NCBI RefSeq assembly: GCF_004011835.1
Contig: NZ_RKLN01000001.1
Span: forward strand, 1-64,000
DNA length: 64,000 nucleotides
Reading direction: 5' to 3'
Source: Rhodococcus spongiicola
GTDB taxonomy: Bacteria; Actinomycetota; Actinomycetes; Mycobacteriales; Mycobacteriaceae
The notes below the pieces were generated by a model. It did no database searches. It was not told where the DNA came from and was given only the letters and a program-made list of their open reading frames with translations. Below, piece after piece: positions 1 to 10,837 of the stretch. The position numbers and the translations under genes are program-made. Every line of letters starts with the position of its first letter. Within the stretch, counting starts at the first letter, position 1.

Positions 1-51
1 CACACCAAAACCAGAAACCCGCAAGGTCCCTCGCTCCGGGGCAACCGCTCC

Positions 52-80
52 ATTCTAGCCCACCCGAGAACCGGACACAA
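52..80 (-). promoter_or_regulatory. Leftward promoter, possible rRNA operon promoter (distal)
   Basis: Read on the minus strand there is a TTGTGT -35 element (75-80), exactly 17 nt of spacer, and a TAGAAT -10 element (52-57). It points out of the left edge of the window. No gene occupies 1-412. In M. tuberculosis the gene after murA is the 16S rRNA gene, so by synteny this is a candidate rrn promoter. The rRNA gene itself is not in the window. Confidence 0.55.
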
Positions 81-250
81 ACCCCAACCCTCGAAGCAAA
101 CCACCCCGGCACGCCACCACCACCCCCACACAAGCGAGGGCGATCCAACCAACCGGGAAAATCAGGCGCTCCCCGTCCAACCTCGTTTACCCACGCCGAT
201 CAACCAACGATCGCGTCCGGGTCGGTGTCCGAGCCGCTCTGACCCGAACC

Positions 251-279
251 AAGTTACGCCAGCGTTTCCCCACCGTCAA
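251..279 (-). promoter_or_regulatory. Leftward promoter, possible rRNA operon promoter (upstream)
   Basis: On the minus strand a TTGACG -35 (274-279) is followed by a 17-nt spacer and a TAACTT -10 (251-256). It is the second element with ideal spacing in the gene-free stretch 1-412, about 200 nt upstream of the first. Two copies of CACCAGGTGG (282-291 and 321-330) sit directly upstream of this -35. Tandem promoters are typical of actinobacterial rrn operons. The assignment rests on spacing and synteny only. Confidence 0.5.
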
Positions 280-412
280 ACCACCAGGTGGCCAACCACA
301 TTGACCACAAACACGCAGGTCACCAGGTGGAAGCCGGCCGATGACAGGCAGAACACAATTTTGTGACGCCGGGCACAGAATCTCGTGCGCCCCTCAGGAT
401 CTCGCGCACCCC

Positions 413-1672
413 TCAGGAACTGTCGACTCGGCGAATGTCGCCTCCGAGATCCGAGAGGTCCTCGACGAACCGCGGGTATCCCCGATCGATGTGATAGACG
501 TCGTGCACCTCGGTCACGCCGTCGGCAACCAGACCTGCCAGCACAAGGCCGGCTCCCGCGCGAATATCGGAGGACCAGACCGGTGCGCTCGACAACTCCG
601 GAACGCCACGCACAACCGCGTGATGTCCGTCCGTTCGCGCGTCGGCGCCGAGCCGAATCATCTCCTCTACGAACCGGAACCGTGCCTCGAAGACGTTCTC
701 GGTGATCATCGAAGTGCCCTCGGCGATAGCTGCCAGACCGATGGCCATCGGCTGTAGGTCCGTCGGAAACCCCGGGTACGGAAGCGTCGCGAAGTTCACC
801 GCCTGGGGGCGGTTCGCCTGAACGACTCGGAAGCCGCTTGCCTCAATGCTGATCTGAGAGCCTGCCGCCCGGAGTTTGTCGAGGACCAGCGCCACGTGGT
901 TGGGGTTCACACCCCGGACGAAGACATCGCCGCGCGACATGGCTGCCGCGATTCCCCATGTGGCCGCGACAATCCGGTCTCCAATCACGCGATGCGACGT
1001 CGGATGGAGTCGATCGACCCCCCGAATCGTGAGAGTGGTCGAACCCGCGCCGCTGATCTTGGCGCCCATGCGCGTCAACATGTTGCACAGATCCACGATC
1101 TCCGGTTCGCGTGCAGCGTTGTCGATGACCGTGTCGCCCTTCGCCAGGACCGACGCCATGAGAATGTTCTCGGTCGCACCGACGGACGGGAATGCCAACC
1201 TGATGTTGGCGCCGTGAAGATCGTCGGCCTCGGCGACGACACACCCGTGCTCGATCTCGCTGTGCGCACCGAGCAGACGCAGGCCGGACTGGTGCATGTC
1301 GAGGGGACGTGAGCCAATGGCGTCACCACCGGGCAGTGCCACCACGGCCCTACGGCACCGTGCGACGAGGGGGCCGAGCACACAGACCGATGCCCGGAAC
1401 TGCCGCACCGCGGCGAAGTCCGCGTGATACTTCGGCTGCGCCGGCGTGGTGATCGTTGCAACGTCGTCGTCGAGGACGACCTCGCACCCCAGACCGCGAA
1501 GGACGTCTGCCATCAACGGGACGTCGAGGATGGCCGGGCAGTTGCTGATCACGGTCGTGCCCTCGGCCAGCAGTGCCGCAGCCATCAACTTCAGGACGCT
1601 GTTCTTCGCCCCACCCACTGAAACCTCACCGACGAGTCGGTTTCCGCCGGTGACAAGAAAGCGTTCACTCAC
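413..1672 (-). CDS. murA: UDP-N-acetylglucosamine 1-carboxyvinyltransferase MurA
   Basis: This enzyme transfers enolpyruvate from PEP to UDP-GlcNAc, the first committed cytoplasmic step of peptidoglycan synthesis. The 419-residue length is full for the EPSP synthase-like family. The substrate-binding Lys-Asn pair is in GGAKNSVLK (residues 20-28). The active-site loop reads [11 protein letters not shown], so residue 117 is Asp where most bacteria have the Cys that fosfomycin alkylates. Mycobacterial MurA has the same substitution, and it confers intrinsic fosfomycin resistance. The start is GTG at 1672. The gene is divergent from the adenosyltransferase gene at 1728 with 55 bp between them, and it lies upstream of the putative rrn promoters. 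Confidence 0.96.
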   Translation of the reverse strand: MSERFLVTGGNRLVGEVSVGGAKNSVLKLMAAALLAEGTTVISNCPAILDVPLMADVLRGLGCEVVLDDDVATITTPAQPKYHADFAAVRQFRASVCVLGPLVARCRRAVVALPGGDAIGSRPLDMHQSGLRLLGAHSEIEHGCVVAEADDLHGANIRLAFPSVGATENILMASVLAKGDTVIDNAAREPEIVDLCNMLTRMGAKISGAGSTTLTIRGVDRLHPTSHRVIGDRIVAATWGIAAAMSRGDVFVRGVNPNHVALVLDKLRAAGSQISIEASGFRVVQANRPQAVNFATLPYPGFPTDLQPMAIGLAAIAEGTSMITENVFEARFRFVEEMIRLGADARTDGHHAVVRGVPELSSAPVWSSDIRAGAGLVLAGLVADGVTEVHDVYHIDRGYPRFVEDLSDLGGDIRRVDSS

Positions 1673-1727
1673 AGTCGCACAGCCTAGCCAGGGAAATACG
1701 ATTCATGCTGAGCGGTACCGTTAGCCC

Positions 1728-2306
1728 ATGGCTGTGCATCTGACACGGATCTATACCCGTACCGGCGACGATGGGACGACCGGCTTGAGCGACTTCTCCC
1801 GCGTGTCGAAGAACGATCCACGCCTGGTCGCGTACGCAGACTGCGACGAGACCAATGCGAGCATCGGTGTCGCGCTGGCACTGGGCGAGCCGCCCGAGGA
1901 GATCGTCGAAGTTCTCCGACAGATCCAGAACGATCTGTTCGATGCCGGCGCGGACCTCTCCACACCGATCGTCGCCGAACCGAAATACCCGCCGCTGCGA
2001 GTGACACAGTCCTACATCGACCGCGTCGAGGAATGGTGCGACAAGTTCAACGAACGACTCGAGCCTCTGAACTCCTTCATCCTTCCGGGCGGGACTCCGC
2101 TGGGCGCCCTCCTGCACGTCGCACGCACCGTTGCACGACGGGCAGAGCGTTCGGCCTGGGCGGCAGTCGAGGCGAGCCCGGACGATACGAGCGTGCTTCC
2201 GGCGAAGTACCTGAACCGGCTTTCGGACCTCTTGTTCATCGTCAGCCGGCTCGCGAATCCCGGTGGCGACGTCCTCTGGAAACCTGGTGGCGGCAGCAAC
2301 GCCTGA
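1728..2306 (+). CDS. PduO-type ATP:cob(I)alamin adenosyltransferase
   Basis: This 192-residue protein is predicted to adenosylate cob(I)alamin to the coenzyme B12 form used, for example, by methylmalonyl-CoA mutase. The N-terminus carries the family ATP-binding signature YTRTGDDGTTGLSDF (about residues 9-23), followed by the DETNA segment. The C-terminal half has the conserved PGGTPLGALLHVARTVARRAER-like helix. Length and layout fit the PduO family and not CobA. It is the only plus-strand gene in the first 13 kb. It is convergent with the DUF2550 gene and divergent from murA, as in the M. tuberculosis Rv1314c/Rv1315 neighbourhood. Confidence 0.93.
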   Translation: MAVHLTRIYTRTGDDGTTGLSDFSRVSKNDPRLVAYADCDETNASIGVALALGEPPEEIVEVLRQIQNDLFDAGADLSTPIVAEPKYPPLRVTQSYIDRVEEWCDKFNERLEPLNSFILPGGTPLGALLHVARTVARRAERSAWAAVEASPDDTSVLPAKYLNRLSDLLFIVSRLANPGGDVLWKPGGGSNA

Positions 2307-2366
2307 ACCGTCGACCTACCCATAAACGACACAAGGAAGGCCCGACGGCCTCCCTCGACACAACCC

Positions 2367-2385
2367 CGAGGCTGGGGCAGCCTCG
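2367..2385. terminator. Hairpin between convergent genes
   Basis: CGAGGCT and AGCCTCG form a 7-bp stem with a 5-nt loop in the 82-bp gap between the adenosyltransferase gene and the end of the DUF2550 gene. A second imperfect GC-rich hairpin lies at about 2335-2352. Neither has a clear U-run, so a bidirectional terminator role is an inference from position. Confidence 0.35.
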
Positions 2386-2388
2386 CGA

Positions 2389-2820
2389 CTACCGACGGCC
2401 GCGCATCGAACGCCCCGACGGCCTTGATTCCACCCAGGACAAGAACGCAGTCAAAGCACCACGGTCAAGAGCGATCTCGTAGGTGCGGTCACCGTCGACG
2501 ACCTCGAGAATCACGATCTCGTCGGTCATGATGTCGTACTCGTCTCCGACCGGACCGCGCCGGGCCCCGATCTCGATGCCCTGGCGGGACATTCGGGAAT
2601 CCGGACCGGGACGCAGGCTCGACAGCTTGTAGAACACGAGAACGCCGTCGCCGTACCGCACCACCCCGTGCCGCCAGCCGCTCCCACCCACGGCGGGGGT
2701 GACCCGCAGAATCGCCGCAGTACCGCCGCGACGCAACACCGTCAGCCGGTACACGAAAGCCGCGACGAACGCCGCGAGCAGTACTACCAGAATGATGAGA
2801 ACAACCATCCCGATTGTCAC
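2389..2820 (-). CDS. DUF2550 family membrane-anchored protein
   Basis: This 143-residue protein has one N-terminal transmembrane helix (about residues 4-26, rich in V, I, L and A) followed by a basic, soluble domain of roughly 110 residues. It matches the DUF2550 family in length, in its single membrane anchor and in its place directly after atpC, as with M. tuberculosis Rv1312. Its function is unknown. The conserved linkage to ATP synthase suggests co-transcription, and the gap to atpC is only 36 bp. The start is GTG at 2820, with an ATG four codons in as the alternative. Confidence 0.85.
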   Translation of the reverse strand: MTIGMVVLIILVVLLAAFVAAFVYRLTVLRRGGTAAILRVTPAVGGSGWRHGVVRYGDGVLVFYKLSSLRPGPDSRMSRQGIEIGARRGPVGDEYDIMTDEIVILEVVDGDRTYEIALDRGALTAFLSWVESRPSGRSMRGRR

Positions 2821-2856
2821 TGCTCGTCGGCTCCGTCGCGGCTCTTCGTGAAGTGA

Positions 2857-3225
2857 TCAGGCGCGTTCGACCGCACGCAGCTGGCCCTTGGCGGCAGCAA
2901 GCGCCTCCTGGTCATCCTGCGTCTCCGCCAGGACAGCCCTGGCCGCCTCGACGTCGATGTCCTCCGCCAAGTCGGCCGCCTCCGCGAGGATCGTCACCGT
3001 CGTGGCGGTCACCGAGAGGAAGCCTCCATGCACGGCCGCGACCACACGATCGCCGTCAATGGTCGTGATCGCGACCACGCCGCCCTCGACGAGCTGACCG
3101 AGGACCGGCTCGTGTCCGGGCATGACGCCGATCTCGCCCTCTGTCGTCTGAGCGCTGACCAGCTTCGCCGATCCGGACCAGAGTCGCTGCTCGACGGCAA
3201 CGAGTTCAACGGTCATCTCAGCCAT
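2857..3225 (-). CDS. atpC: F1F0 ATP synthase epsilon subunit
   Basis: This is the central-stalk epsilon subunit, with a beta-sandwich N-terminal domain and a short C-terminal helix, at 122 residues. The segment [20 protein letters not shown] (about residues 24-43) is the family signature. The gene ends the atp operon before the DUF2550 gene and begins 6 bp after atpD. The C-terminal helical part is short, as in mycobacteria. Confidence 0.97.
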   Translation of the reverse strand: MAEMTVELVAVEQRLWSGSAKLVSAQTTEGEIGVMPGHEPVLGQLVEGGVVAITTIDGDRVVAAVHGGFLSVTATTVTILAEAADLAEDIDVEAARAVLAETQDDQEALAAAKGQLRAVERA

Positions 3226-3231
3226 GTCGGT

Positions 3232-4686
<1,455 letters not shown>

Positions 4687-5667
4687 CTAGTCACTTCCTG
4701 CACTCGAGGCGAGTGCGTCAACGCCGCCGACGATCTCGCTGATTTCCTGGGTGATCTGGGCCTGTCGAGCCTGGTTCGCCTGACGGCTCAGGGTGTTGGC
4801 CAACTCCGTCGCGTTGTCGGTGGCCGCCTTCATCGCGGTCCGACGGGCGGCGGACTCCGAGGCCGCGGAGTCCAGCAGCGCCGCGAAGATGCGCGTGCTG
4901 ATGTACTTCGGCAGCAGGGCCGCGAGCAGCGTCGAGGCCTCCGGCTCGAAGTTGTACACCGCGGTCGGACCATCGCTGCCATCGTGCTGACCGTTGGACA
5001 GCATGTCCTCGCCCAGCTCGATGTGGTCCTCGGTGTAGGCGACCTCGAGCGGCGCCATGCGGCGAACCTCGGGGGTCTGGGTCAGCATCGACACGAAGCG
5101 GGTGTAGACGATGTGGAGCTCGTCGACGCCCTCGATCGTGCCTTCGCCGCTCGGCGCCTCGACATCCGAGCCGGAGCCCGCCATGAACAAGTCGACGAGG
5201 TGACGGCTCGCCCTCGCGGCGTCCGCGTAGCCCGGCTCTTGTGAGAAACCGGTCCACGCGCCCCCGGTCGTGCGGCCTCGGAAGGTGTAGTAGGCGAGGC
5301 CCTTGGCGCCGAGCACGTACACGATCGGCTCCTTGCCCTCGGATCGCAGGAGCTGAAGCAGCTCCTCGGCTTCCCGGAGGACGTTGGCGTTGTAGCCACC
5401 GCACATTCCGCGGTCACTGGTCACGACCAGGACGGCGGCACGCTTCGGATTGGGGCGTTCGTTGAGCAGCGGGTGGTCGAGCGAAGCCGACGCACTCGCA
5501 AGCTCGGTCAGGACCTTGGTGATCTCCTCGGCGTACGGCTTCGAGGCCGCGACACGCGCCTGCGCCTTGGTGATGCGAGACGTCGCGATCAGTTCCTGGG
5601 CCTTGGTGATCTTCTTGGTCGAGTTGACCGACTTGATGCGAGAACGCAGTTCGCGAATGCTTGCCAT
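4687..5667 (-). CDS. atpG: F1F0 ATP synthase gamma subunit
   Basis: This is the rotating central shaft of F1, 326 residues. The N-terminal coiled-coil helix begins [20 protein letters not shown] and the C-terminal helix carries the conserved arrangement ending near IVGGVDAL. The middle has an actinobacterial insertion (about residues 200-220, acidic and serine-rich). It is positioned between atpA (48-bp gap) and atpD. Confidence 0.97.
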   Translation of the reverse strand: MASIRELRSRIKSVNSTKKITKAQELIATSRITKAQARVAASKPYAEEITKVLTELASASASLDHPLLNERPNPKRAAVLVVTSDRGMCGGYNANVLREAEELLQLLRSEGKEPIVYVLGAKGLAYYTFRGRTTGGAWTGFSQEPGYADAARASRHLVDLFMAGSGSDVEAPSGEGTIEGVDELHIVYTRFVSMLTQTPEVRRMAPLEVAYTEDHIELGEDMLSNGQHDGSDGPTAVYNFEPEASTLLAALLPKYISTRIFAALLDSAASESAARRTAMKAATDNATELANTLSRQANQARQAQITQEISEIVGGVDALASSAGSD

Positions 5668-5715
5668 CTAGCGGTCACTCTCCCTTCAGATGTCGCTGGA
5701 TCATGGGGATCACGC

Positions 5716-7359
5716 TCACTTGCTGACAGTGGTGCGCTTGACGGTCACCGTCTCCTGGCCGACCTCGGACGCGTCGAGCGCCTCAGCCTCAGCCTCGTTG
5801 ACGACACGCTTTCCGTCGGTGGTGAGGAAGCCGGCCTTGAACTTCTCCGTCGCGACCTTCAGCGCCGCGATCGAATCCTCGTCGAGGGCCTTGCCACCCT
5901 TGATCTGCTCGTAGACGCTGCTGGCGTTGCGGCGCAAGTCCTCGAGCAGTTCAGCCTCGAAGCGACGAACGTCGCCGACCGGAACGGAGTCGAAGACACC
6001 CTCACCGGCGAGGTAGATCGAGATGATCTGGTCCTCGACGGGGATCGGCGAGTACTGGTCCTGCTTGAGCAGCTCGACCAGACGTTGGCCGCGCTCGAGC
6101 TGAGCCTTCGAGGCGGCGTCGAGGTCGGAGGCGAAGGCCGAGAAGGCCTCGAGCTCGCGGAACTGAGCCAGTTCCAGACGCAGAGAACCGGAGACCTTCT
6201 TCATGCCCTTGGTCTGCGCGGCACCACCGACTCGGGAAACCGAGATACCGACGTTGATCGCCGGACGGATGCCCTTGTTGAACAGGTCGGACTCGAGGAA
6301 GACCTGGCCGTCGGTGATGGAGATGACGTTGGTCGGGATGTACGCCGAGACGTCGTTGGCCTTGGTCTCGATGATCGGCAGGGCCGTCAGCGAACCGCCA
6401 CCGAGCTCGTCGGACAGCTTCGCCGAACGCTCGAGCAGACGCGAGTGCAGGTAGAACACGTCGCCGGGGTAGGCCTCGCGACCCGGCGGACGACGCAGCA
6501 GCAGCGAGATGGCGCGGTACGCCTCGGCCTGCTTGGTCAGGTCGTCGAACACGATCAGGACGTGCTTGCCCTGGTACATCCAGTGCTGGCCGATGGCCGA
6601 ACCGGTGTACGGCGCGAGCCACTTGAAACCGGCGGAGTCGGAGGCCGGCGCGGCGACGATGGTGGTGTACTCCATCGCACCCTGCTCCTCGAGGGCAGCC
6701 TTGACGCCCGCGATGGTGGAGCCCTTCTGGCCGATCGCGACGTAGATGCAGCGGACCTGCTGCTTCGGGTCGCCGGTCGCCCAGTTGGCCTTCTGGTTCA
6801 GGATCGCGTCGACGCAGACCGCGGTCTTACCGGTCTTGCGGTCGCCGATGACGAGCTGACGCTGGCCGCGGCCGATCGGGGTCATGGCGTCGATTGCCTT
6901 GATGCCGGTCTGCAGCGGCTCCTCGACGGGCTGACGCTCGAGCACGGTAGCGGCCTGCAGCTCGAGCGCGCGGCTCTCGTTGGTCACGATGTCGCCGAGC
7001 CCGTCGATCGGGCGGCCCAGCGGGTCCACGACGCGGCCCAGGAAGCTGTCGCCGACCGGAACCGACAGAACGTCGCCCGTCCGCCGGACTTCCTGGCCCT
7101 CTTCGATGTGCTCGTAGTCACCCAGGATGACGGCACCGATCTCGGTCGCATCCAGGTTCAGGGCCACACCGAGCACGCCGCCCGGGAACTCCAGCAGCTC
7201 GTTGGCCATCGCCGACGGCAGGCCGGTGATGTGAGCGATGCCGTCGCTGGTGTCGGACACCACGCCGACCTCCTCACGGGAGGCCTCCGGTGAGTAGCTC
7301 GCGGTGTAGGTCTCAATCGCGCTACGGATCTCGTCGGAGGAGATCGTCAGCTCCGCCAT
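5716..7359 (-). CDS. atpA: F1F0 ATP synthase alpha subunit
   Basis: This is the regulatory nucleotide-binding alpha subunit, 547 residues from the chosen start. The open frame extends 37 codons further upstream, but [13 protein letters not shown] is the family N-terminus, so ATG at 7359 is preferred. The P-loop [10 protein letters not shown] and the [11 protein letters not shown] segment are intact. The upstream neighbour is atpH and the downstream neighbour atpG. Confidence 0.97.
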   Translation of the reverse strand: MAELTISSDEIRSAIETYTASYSPEASREEVGVVSDTSDGIAHITGLPSAMANELLEFPGGVLGVALNLDATEIGAVILGDYEHIEEGQEVRRTGDVLSVPVGDSFLGRVVDPLGRPIDGLGDIVTNESRALELQAATVLERQPVEEPLQTGIKAIDAMTPIGRGQRQLVIGDRKTGKTAVCVDAILNQKANWATGDPKQQVRCIYVAIGQKGSTIAGVKAALEEQGAMEYTTIVAAPASDSAGFKWLAPYTGSAIGQHWMYQGKHVLIVFDDLTKQAEAYRAISLLLRRPPGREAYPGDVFYLHSRLLERSAKLSDELGGGSLTALPIIETKANDVSAYIPTNVISITDGQVFLESDLFNKGIRPAINVGISVSRVGGAAQTKGMKKVSGSLRLELAQFRELEAFSAFASDLDAASKAQLERGQRLVELLKQDQYSPIPVEDQIISIYLAGEGVFDSVPVGDVRRFEAELLEDLRRNASSVYEQIKGGKALDEDSIAALKVATEKFKAGFLTTDGKRVVNEAEAEALDASEVGQETVTVKRTTVSK

Positions 7360-7420
7360 GTTTTTCCTGCTCTCGGTATCTGGTCTTCGAAAAGATCGGG
7401 AGTATGTGTTCGGCCGTCGG

Positions 7421-8254
7421 CTACTTGAAGGTCTTCCGCAGGGCAGCGAGGCGACCGGCCGCGCTCCCATCGATGACCTCGTGATCGACCCGGACGACCA
7501 TGCCGGCGAGAAGGTCCGGATCGACCTCCACGTGCACGGTGACGGGCTTGCCGTAGGTGCGGGTCAGCGTCGCCGCAAGCCGGTCGACCTGTGCACTCGA
7601 CAACGCCGAGGCGCTGCGCACGTGCGCGACGGCCCTGTTCCGCTGGGCTGCAGCCAGCGCCGACAACTCGTCGAACGCCTCCGCGGGAGCGGATCGCAGC
7701 CGACTGACGGCCTGGATGGCGAGGGCCTCCGTGATCGCGGTGACCTTGCCGTACAGCAGCCTCGACAGCAGTTCGCGCTTGCTGGCGACCGGCTTCGAGA
7801 GATCCGAAAGGACCTGCTCGAGCTGCGGGTTGCCGGCAACGATGCGGCCGAGGCGGAAGAGCTCGTCCTCGACGGCATCGCTCTGATCCTGGTCGGCCGC
7901 GGCCCGAAGCAGGGACTCACGCCCGAGCGTGACCAGGGAGTTCAGTAGATCTGCCGAGGACGACCAGTCCTGGCCCACGGCGGTCTCGAGGGCTGTCAGC
8001 GCCTCGGCGCCGACCTTCCCGGAGAACACCTGGCGGGCCAGGCCTTGCCGACCCGCAGCAGGCGCGGAGGCATCGGCCAGCGCGCTCCTGAGACCGCGCT
8101 GGCCGTCGAGAACCTCGACCACCGAGAACAGCTCGGATCCGGCCTGCGCCGCGGCCGCAGTGGCCGCGCCGGGAGAAACGGAATCCAACGCCGCGGTGAG
8201 CGCAGAACGGGTCTGCGTCAGGGCTTCACGGCTCGCTGCGTACATGGTGCTCAC
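7421..8254 (-). CDS. atpH: F1F0 ATP synthase delta subunit
   Basis: This is the peripheral-stalk delta subunit, 277 residues, longer than the roughly 180 of E. coli but typical for Rhodococcus-type actinobacteria. It is not the b-delta fusion described for M. tuberculosis, because a separate b subunit gene precedes it. The C-terminus has the conserved [20 protein letters not shown] segment. GTG at 8254 overlaps the atpF stop (GTGA), which implies translational coupling. An ATG three codons later is the alternative start. Confidence 0.94.
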   Translation of the reverse strand: MSTMYAASREALTQTRSALTAALDSVSPGAATAAAAQAGSELFSVVEVLDGQRGLRSALADASAPAAGRQGLARQVFSGKVGAEALTALETAVGQDWSSSADLLNSLVTLGRESLLRAAADQDQSDAVEDELFRLGRIVAGNPQLEQVLSDLSKPVASKRELLSRLLYGKVTAITEALAIQAVSRLRSAPAEAFDELSALAAAQRNRAVAHVRSASALSSAQVDRLAATLTRTYGKPVTVHVEVDPDLLAGMVVRVDHEVIDGSAAGRLAALRKTFK

Positions 8255-8808
8255 TTTCCTGCTGCGGAATCGGCGCCGACAGCGTCCAGCTCGTCGAGGA
8301 AACGATCGACCGTTTGAGTACGCCGGACGTCGTCGGCGAGGGACTCCCCGATGACCTTCTCGGCCAGGTCGACCGCGGTCTTGCCGAGCTCGGCCCGCAG
8401 TTCGGTCACGATCTGCTGGCGCTGCGCGACCAACTGGTTGTGACCGGCCGCGACGATGCGGTCGCTCTCCTCCTGAGCCTGTGCCTTCATCTCGGCGATG
8501 ATCTGCTGGCCCTGGGTACGTGCATCCTCACGGATCTGGGCAGCGACGCTCCGAGCCTCGGCGAGCTGGGCATGGTACTGCTCCAGTGCGGCCTTGGCCT
8601 CGGCCTGAGCCGCTTCGGCACGCTTGATGCCGCCGTCGATCTGCTCGGTGCGCTCGGCGAGAACCTTCTGGAACATCGGAAGGACAAACTTCCAGAAGAC
8701 GAACCCGACGACCACCAGGGCAACGATCGACCAAGTGATGTCATACGTCGCGGGCAGGAGGGGGTTGTAGTCCCCCGGGGCCGCGAGCAATGCAATGGTG
8801 GTTGACAT
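8251..8808 (-). CDS. atpF: F1F0 ATP synthase b subunit
   Basis: This is the peripheral-stalk b subunit, 185 residues. One N-terminal membrane helix (about residues 26-46, [20 protein letters not shown]) is followed by a long charged, alanine-rich coiled coil that dimerises and binds delta. The gene sits between atpE and atpH. Confidence 0.95.
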   Translation of the reverse strand: MSTTIALLAAPGDYNPLLPATYDITWSIVALVVVGFVFWKFVLPMFQKVLAERTEQIDGGIKRAEAAQAEAKAALEQYHAQLAEARSVAAQIREDARTQGQQIIAEMKAQAQEESDRIVAAGHNQLVAQRQQIVTELRAELGKTAVDLAEKVIGESLADDVRRTQTVDRFLDELDAVGADSAAGK

Positions 8809-8817
8809 GGTGTGTTC

Positions 8818-9117
<300 letters not shown>

Positions 9118-9143
9118 TCAGGTCTGTCGATATGTATGAGTGG

Positions 9144-9923
9144 TCAGTGCGAGTCGGCGTGCAGGGCCAGGTCGATGTACACCGCGGTGAGCAGTGCGAA
9201 GACGTAGGCCTGCAGGGCGATAACCAGGAGTTCGAAGAACGTCATGGCGACGCCGGCGATGATCGACGGGATACCGAAGATCGCCTCGAACCCTCCGGCG
9301 GTGAAGAAGAAGTACTGGGTGGCGCTGAAGAACAGCACCAGCAGGATGTGCCCGGCAAGCATGTTGGCCATGAGTCGGACCGTCAGCGTGAACGGCCGGA
9401 GCACGAACGTCGAGAGGAACTCGATCGGGATCAGCAGGACGTGCAGCATCTTCGGGACATCCGGCACCACGACGCTCGATTTGACGTACTTGAAGAAGCC
9501 GTACTTCTTGATACCGACGTAGTTGAATGTGACGTAGGCCACTACCGCGAGCACCAGCGGCATACCGATTCTCGCGTTTGGCGAGATATTCAGGAATGGG
9601 GTGATACTCGCGAGGTTACTTGCCAGCACAATGAAGAAGATCGTCGTGATGATCGGCAGGAAGCGCTTGCCCTGCTCCTTGCCGAGGATCTCTTCGGCGA
9701 TGTTGATCCGAACGAAATCGAGGAAGAACTCGGCGACGTTCTGGACGCCACGCGGAACGATCTTCGGGCTCCGCATCGCGATGATGAAGAACAGCGCGAC
9801 CACTGCCGACATCAGCAGACGGATCAACATCAGTCGGTCGAGCTCGAAGGGAGTACCCTCGAACAACAACGCTGGCGGGTAGAAATCATCGAGTGACGGC
9901 GGCGTATATTCACTCGCGGCCAT
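9144..9923 (-). CDS. atpB: F1F0 ATP synthase a subunit
   Basis: This is the stator a subunit forming the proton half-channels, 259 residues with 5-6 membrane helices. The essential Arg lies in LTVRLMANMLAGHILL. The open frame runs about 80 codons further upstream without homology. The start MAASEYTPPSLDDF at 9923 matches the family N-terminus, and a GGGAGAG run lies about 17 nt before it. The 383-bp gap to atpI is unusually long for this operon. Confidence 0.95.
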   Translation of the reverse strand: MAASEYTPPSLDDFYPPALLFEGTPFELDRLMLIRLLMSAVVALFFIIAMRSPKIVPRGVQNVAEFFLDFVRINIAEEILGKEQGKRFLPIITTIFFIVLASNLASITPFLNISPNARIGMPLVLAVVAYVTFNYVGIKKYGFFKYVKSSVVVPDVPKMLHVLLIPIEFLSTFVLRPFTLTVRLMANMLAGHILLVLFFSATQYFFFTAGGFEAIFGIPSIIAGVAMTFFELLVIALQAYVFALLTAVYIDLALHADSH

Positions 9924-10238
9924 GAAGGTGACGCTCAGCGGTCTCTCCCGTAGTCGGCCGCAGGCATTGCTGTCTGCGGTTCGATCGGACATTGACGATC
10001 TAACAAGTCGACCAGGTCGGCTCGCGTATTCGTCAGCAGCTCGAGACTCGGGCGAACCGGTCCTGGCGTCTGTCGGTGTCGGCGACTGTCGTCGACTCGG
10101 CAACGAGAAGGCGGTTCCATCCGAACCTTTGCTTCGGACAATTCCGACGACCCCTGTCGCCAGCAAACACCGAGACGCCGGGCTTTATGGACTTTCCCGT
10201 CGTCAGCGCGCTTGCCTGGCCCAGAGACTACCAAGACA

Positions 10239-10256
10239 TCTACGACATTGTGTAGA
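10239..10256. promoter_or_regulatory. Palindrome upstream of atpB, candidate BlaI/CopY-family operator
   Basis: TCTAC and GTAGA form perfect outer arms of an 18-nt site whose centre contains ACA/TGT, resembling the TACA/TGTA cores of BlaI/MecI/CopY operators. It sits in the 383-bp non-coding gap between atpI and atpB (9924-10306). M. tuberculosis BlaI is known to bind at and repress the ATP synthase locus, which makes the assignment attractive, but the match is by eye only. A second palindrome, GGAACGTGTTCC, lies at about 10276-10287 in the same gap. Confidence 0.35.
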
Positions 10257-10306
10257 CGGGGTCCCCTAGGACTCTGGAACACGTTCCGCGAACCGATTGC
10301 CTGGAC

Positions 10307-10801
10307 CTACTGCGCAGTTCCCGAGTCCTGCACAGTCCCCGAGTCCTCCACAGGTCCGGCGTCCCTGTCGGACTCGGGAGGCGTCACGTACGGCACCTTC
10401 GTCTTCAGCACACCGTAAGTCTCCGCGCCCAGCACGATCACGAGCGAAAGGACGATCACGATCACCATCGCCTGACGGTTGTAGAAGTCGAGCGGATCGA
10501 GGATCGCGAGCACCGTGATCGCCAGGACCATCTTCAACAGCCAGCTTCCGAGCAGGACCGCACCCGCTGTCACCGCCGGCATTCTGGCCGTCAACAGCAC
10601 GGCGAGCGCCGTACACAGGATGAACCCCCCGCCGACCGCGGCACCGAGCAAGGCACCCCACAGCCCGGCCACACCGGCGGCAAGACCCGCGACCGCCGCA
10701 CCCCCGGCGGCGAGAGCGAGGAGCCCGAGGACTCCGTAGCGGAGTCCACGGCGGAGTGCTGCGGTCGGGTCGGCAGAATACGGCGCGGGGGTCGAAGTCA
10801 C
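10307..10801 (-). CDS. AtpI-like membrane protein of the ATP synthase operon
   Basis: This 164-residue protein has four predicted membrane helices (about residues 22-40, 46-68, 74-95 and 105-128) and a polar, acidic C-terminal tail. Position before atpB, length and helix count correspond to M. tuberculosis Rv1303, the AtpI-type assembly or accessory protein. The sequence is poorly conserved, so the call leans on context. It follows wecA by 36 bp. Confidence 0.75.
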   Translation of the reverse strand: MTSTPAPYSADPTAALRRGLRYGVLGLLALAAGGAAVAGLAAGVAGLWGALLGAAVGGGFILCTALAVLLTARMPAVTAGAVLLGSWLLKMVLAITVLAILDPLDFYNRQAMVIVIVLSLVIVLGAETYGVLKTKVPYVTPPESDRDAGPVEDSGTVQDSGTAQ

Positions 10802-10837
10802 GGGACCAAGGGTAGAGGACGCCCCCGGGTCCCGCCC

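Noticed and set aside
5473-7293. A 606-codon plus-strand open frame opposite atpA
   Set aside because: It is a shadow of atpA with biased D/L/R-rich composition and no ribosome binding site.
10276-10287. GGAACGTGTTCC as an SOS (LexA) box
   Set aside because: Actinobacterial LexA sites need GAAC-N4-GTTC. Here the half-sites are 2 nt apart, and no SOS gene follows.
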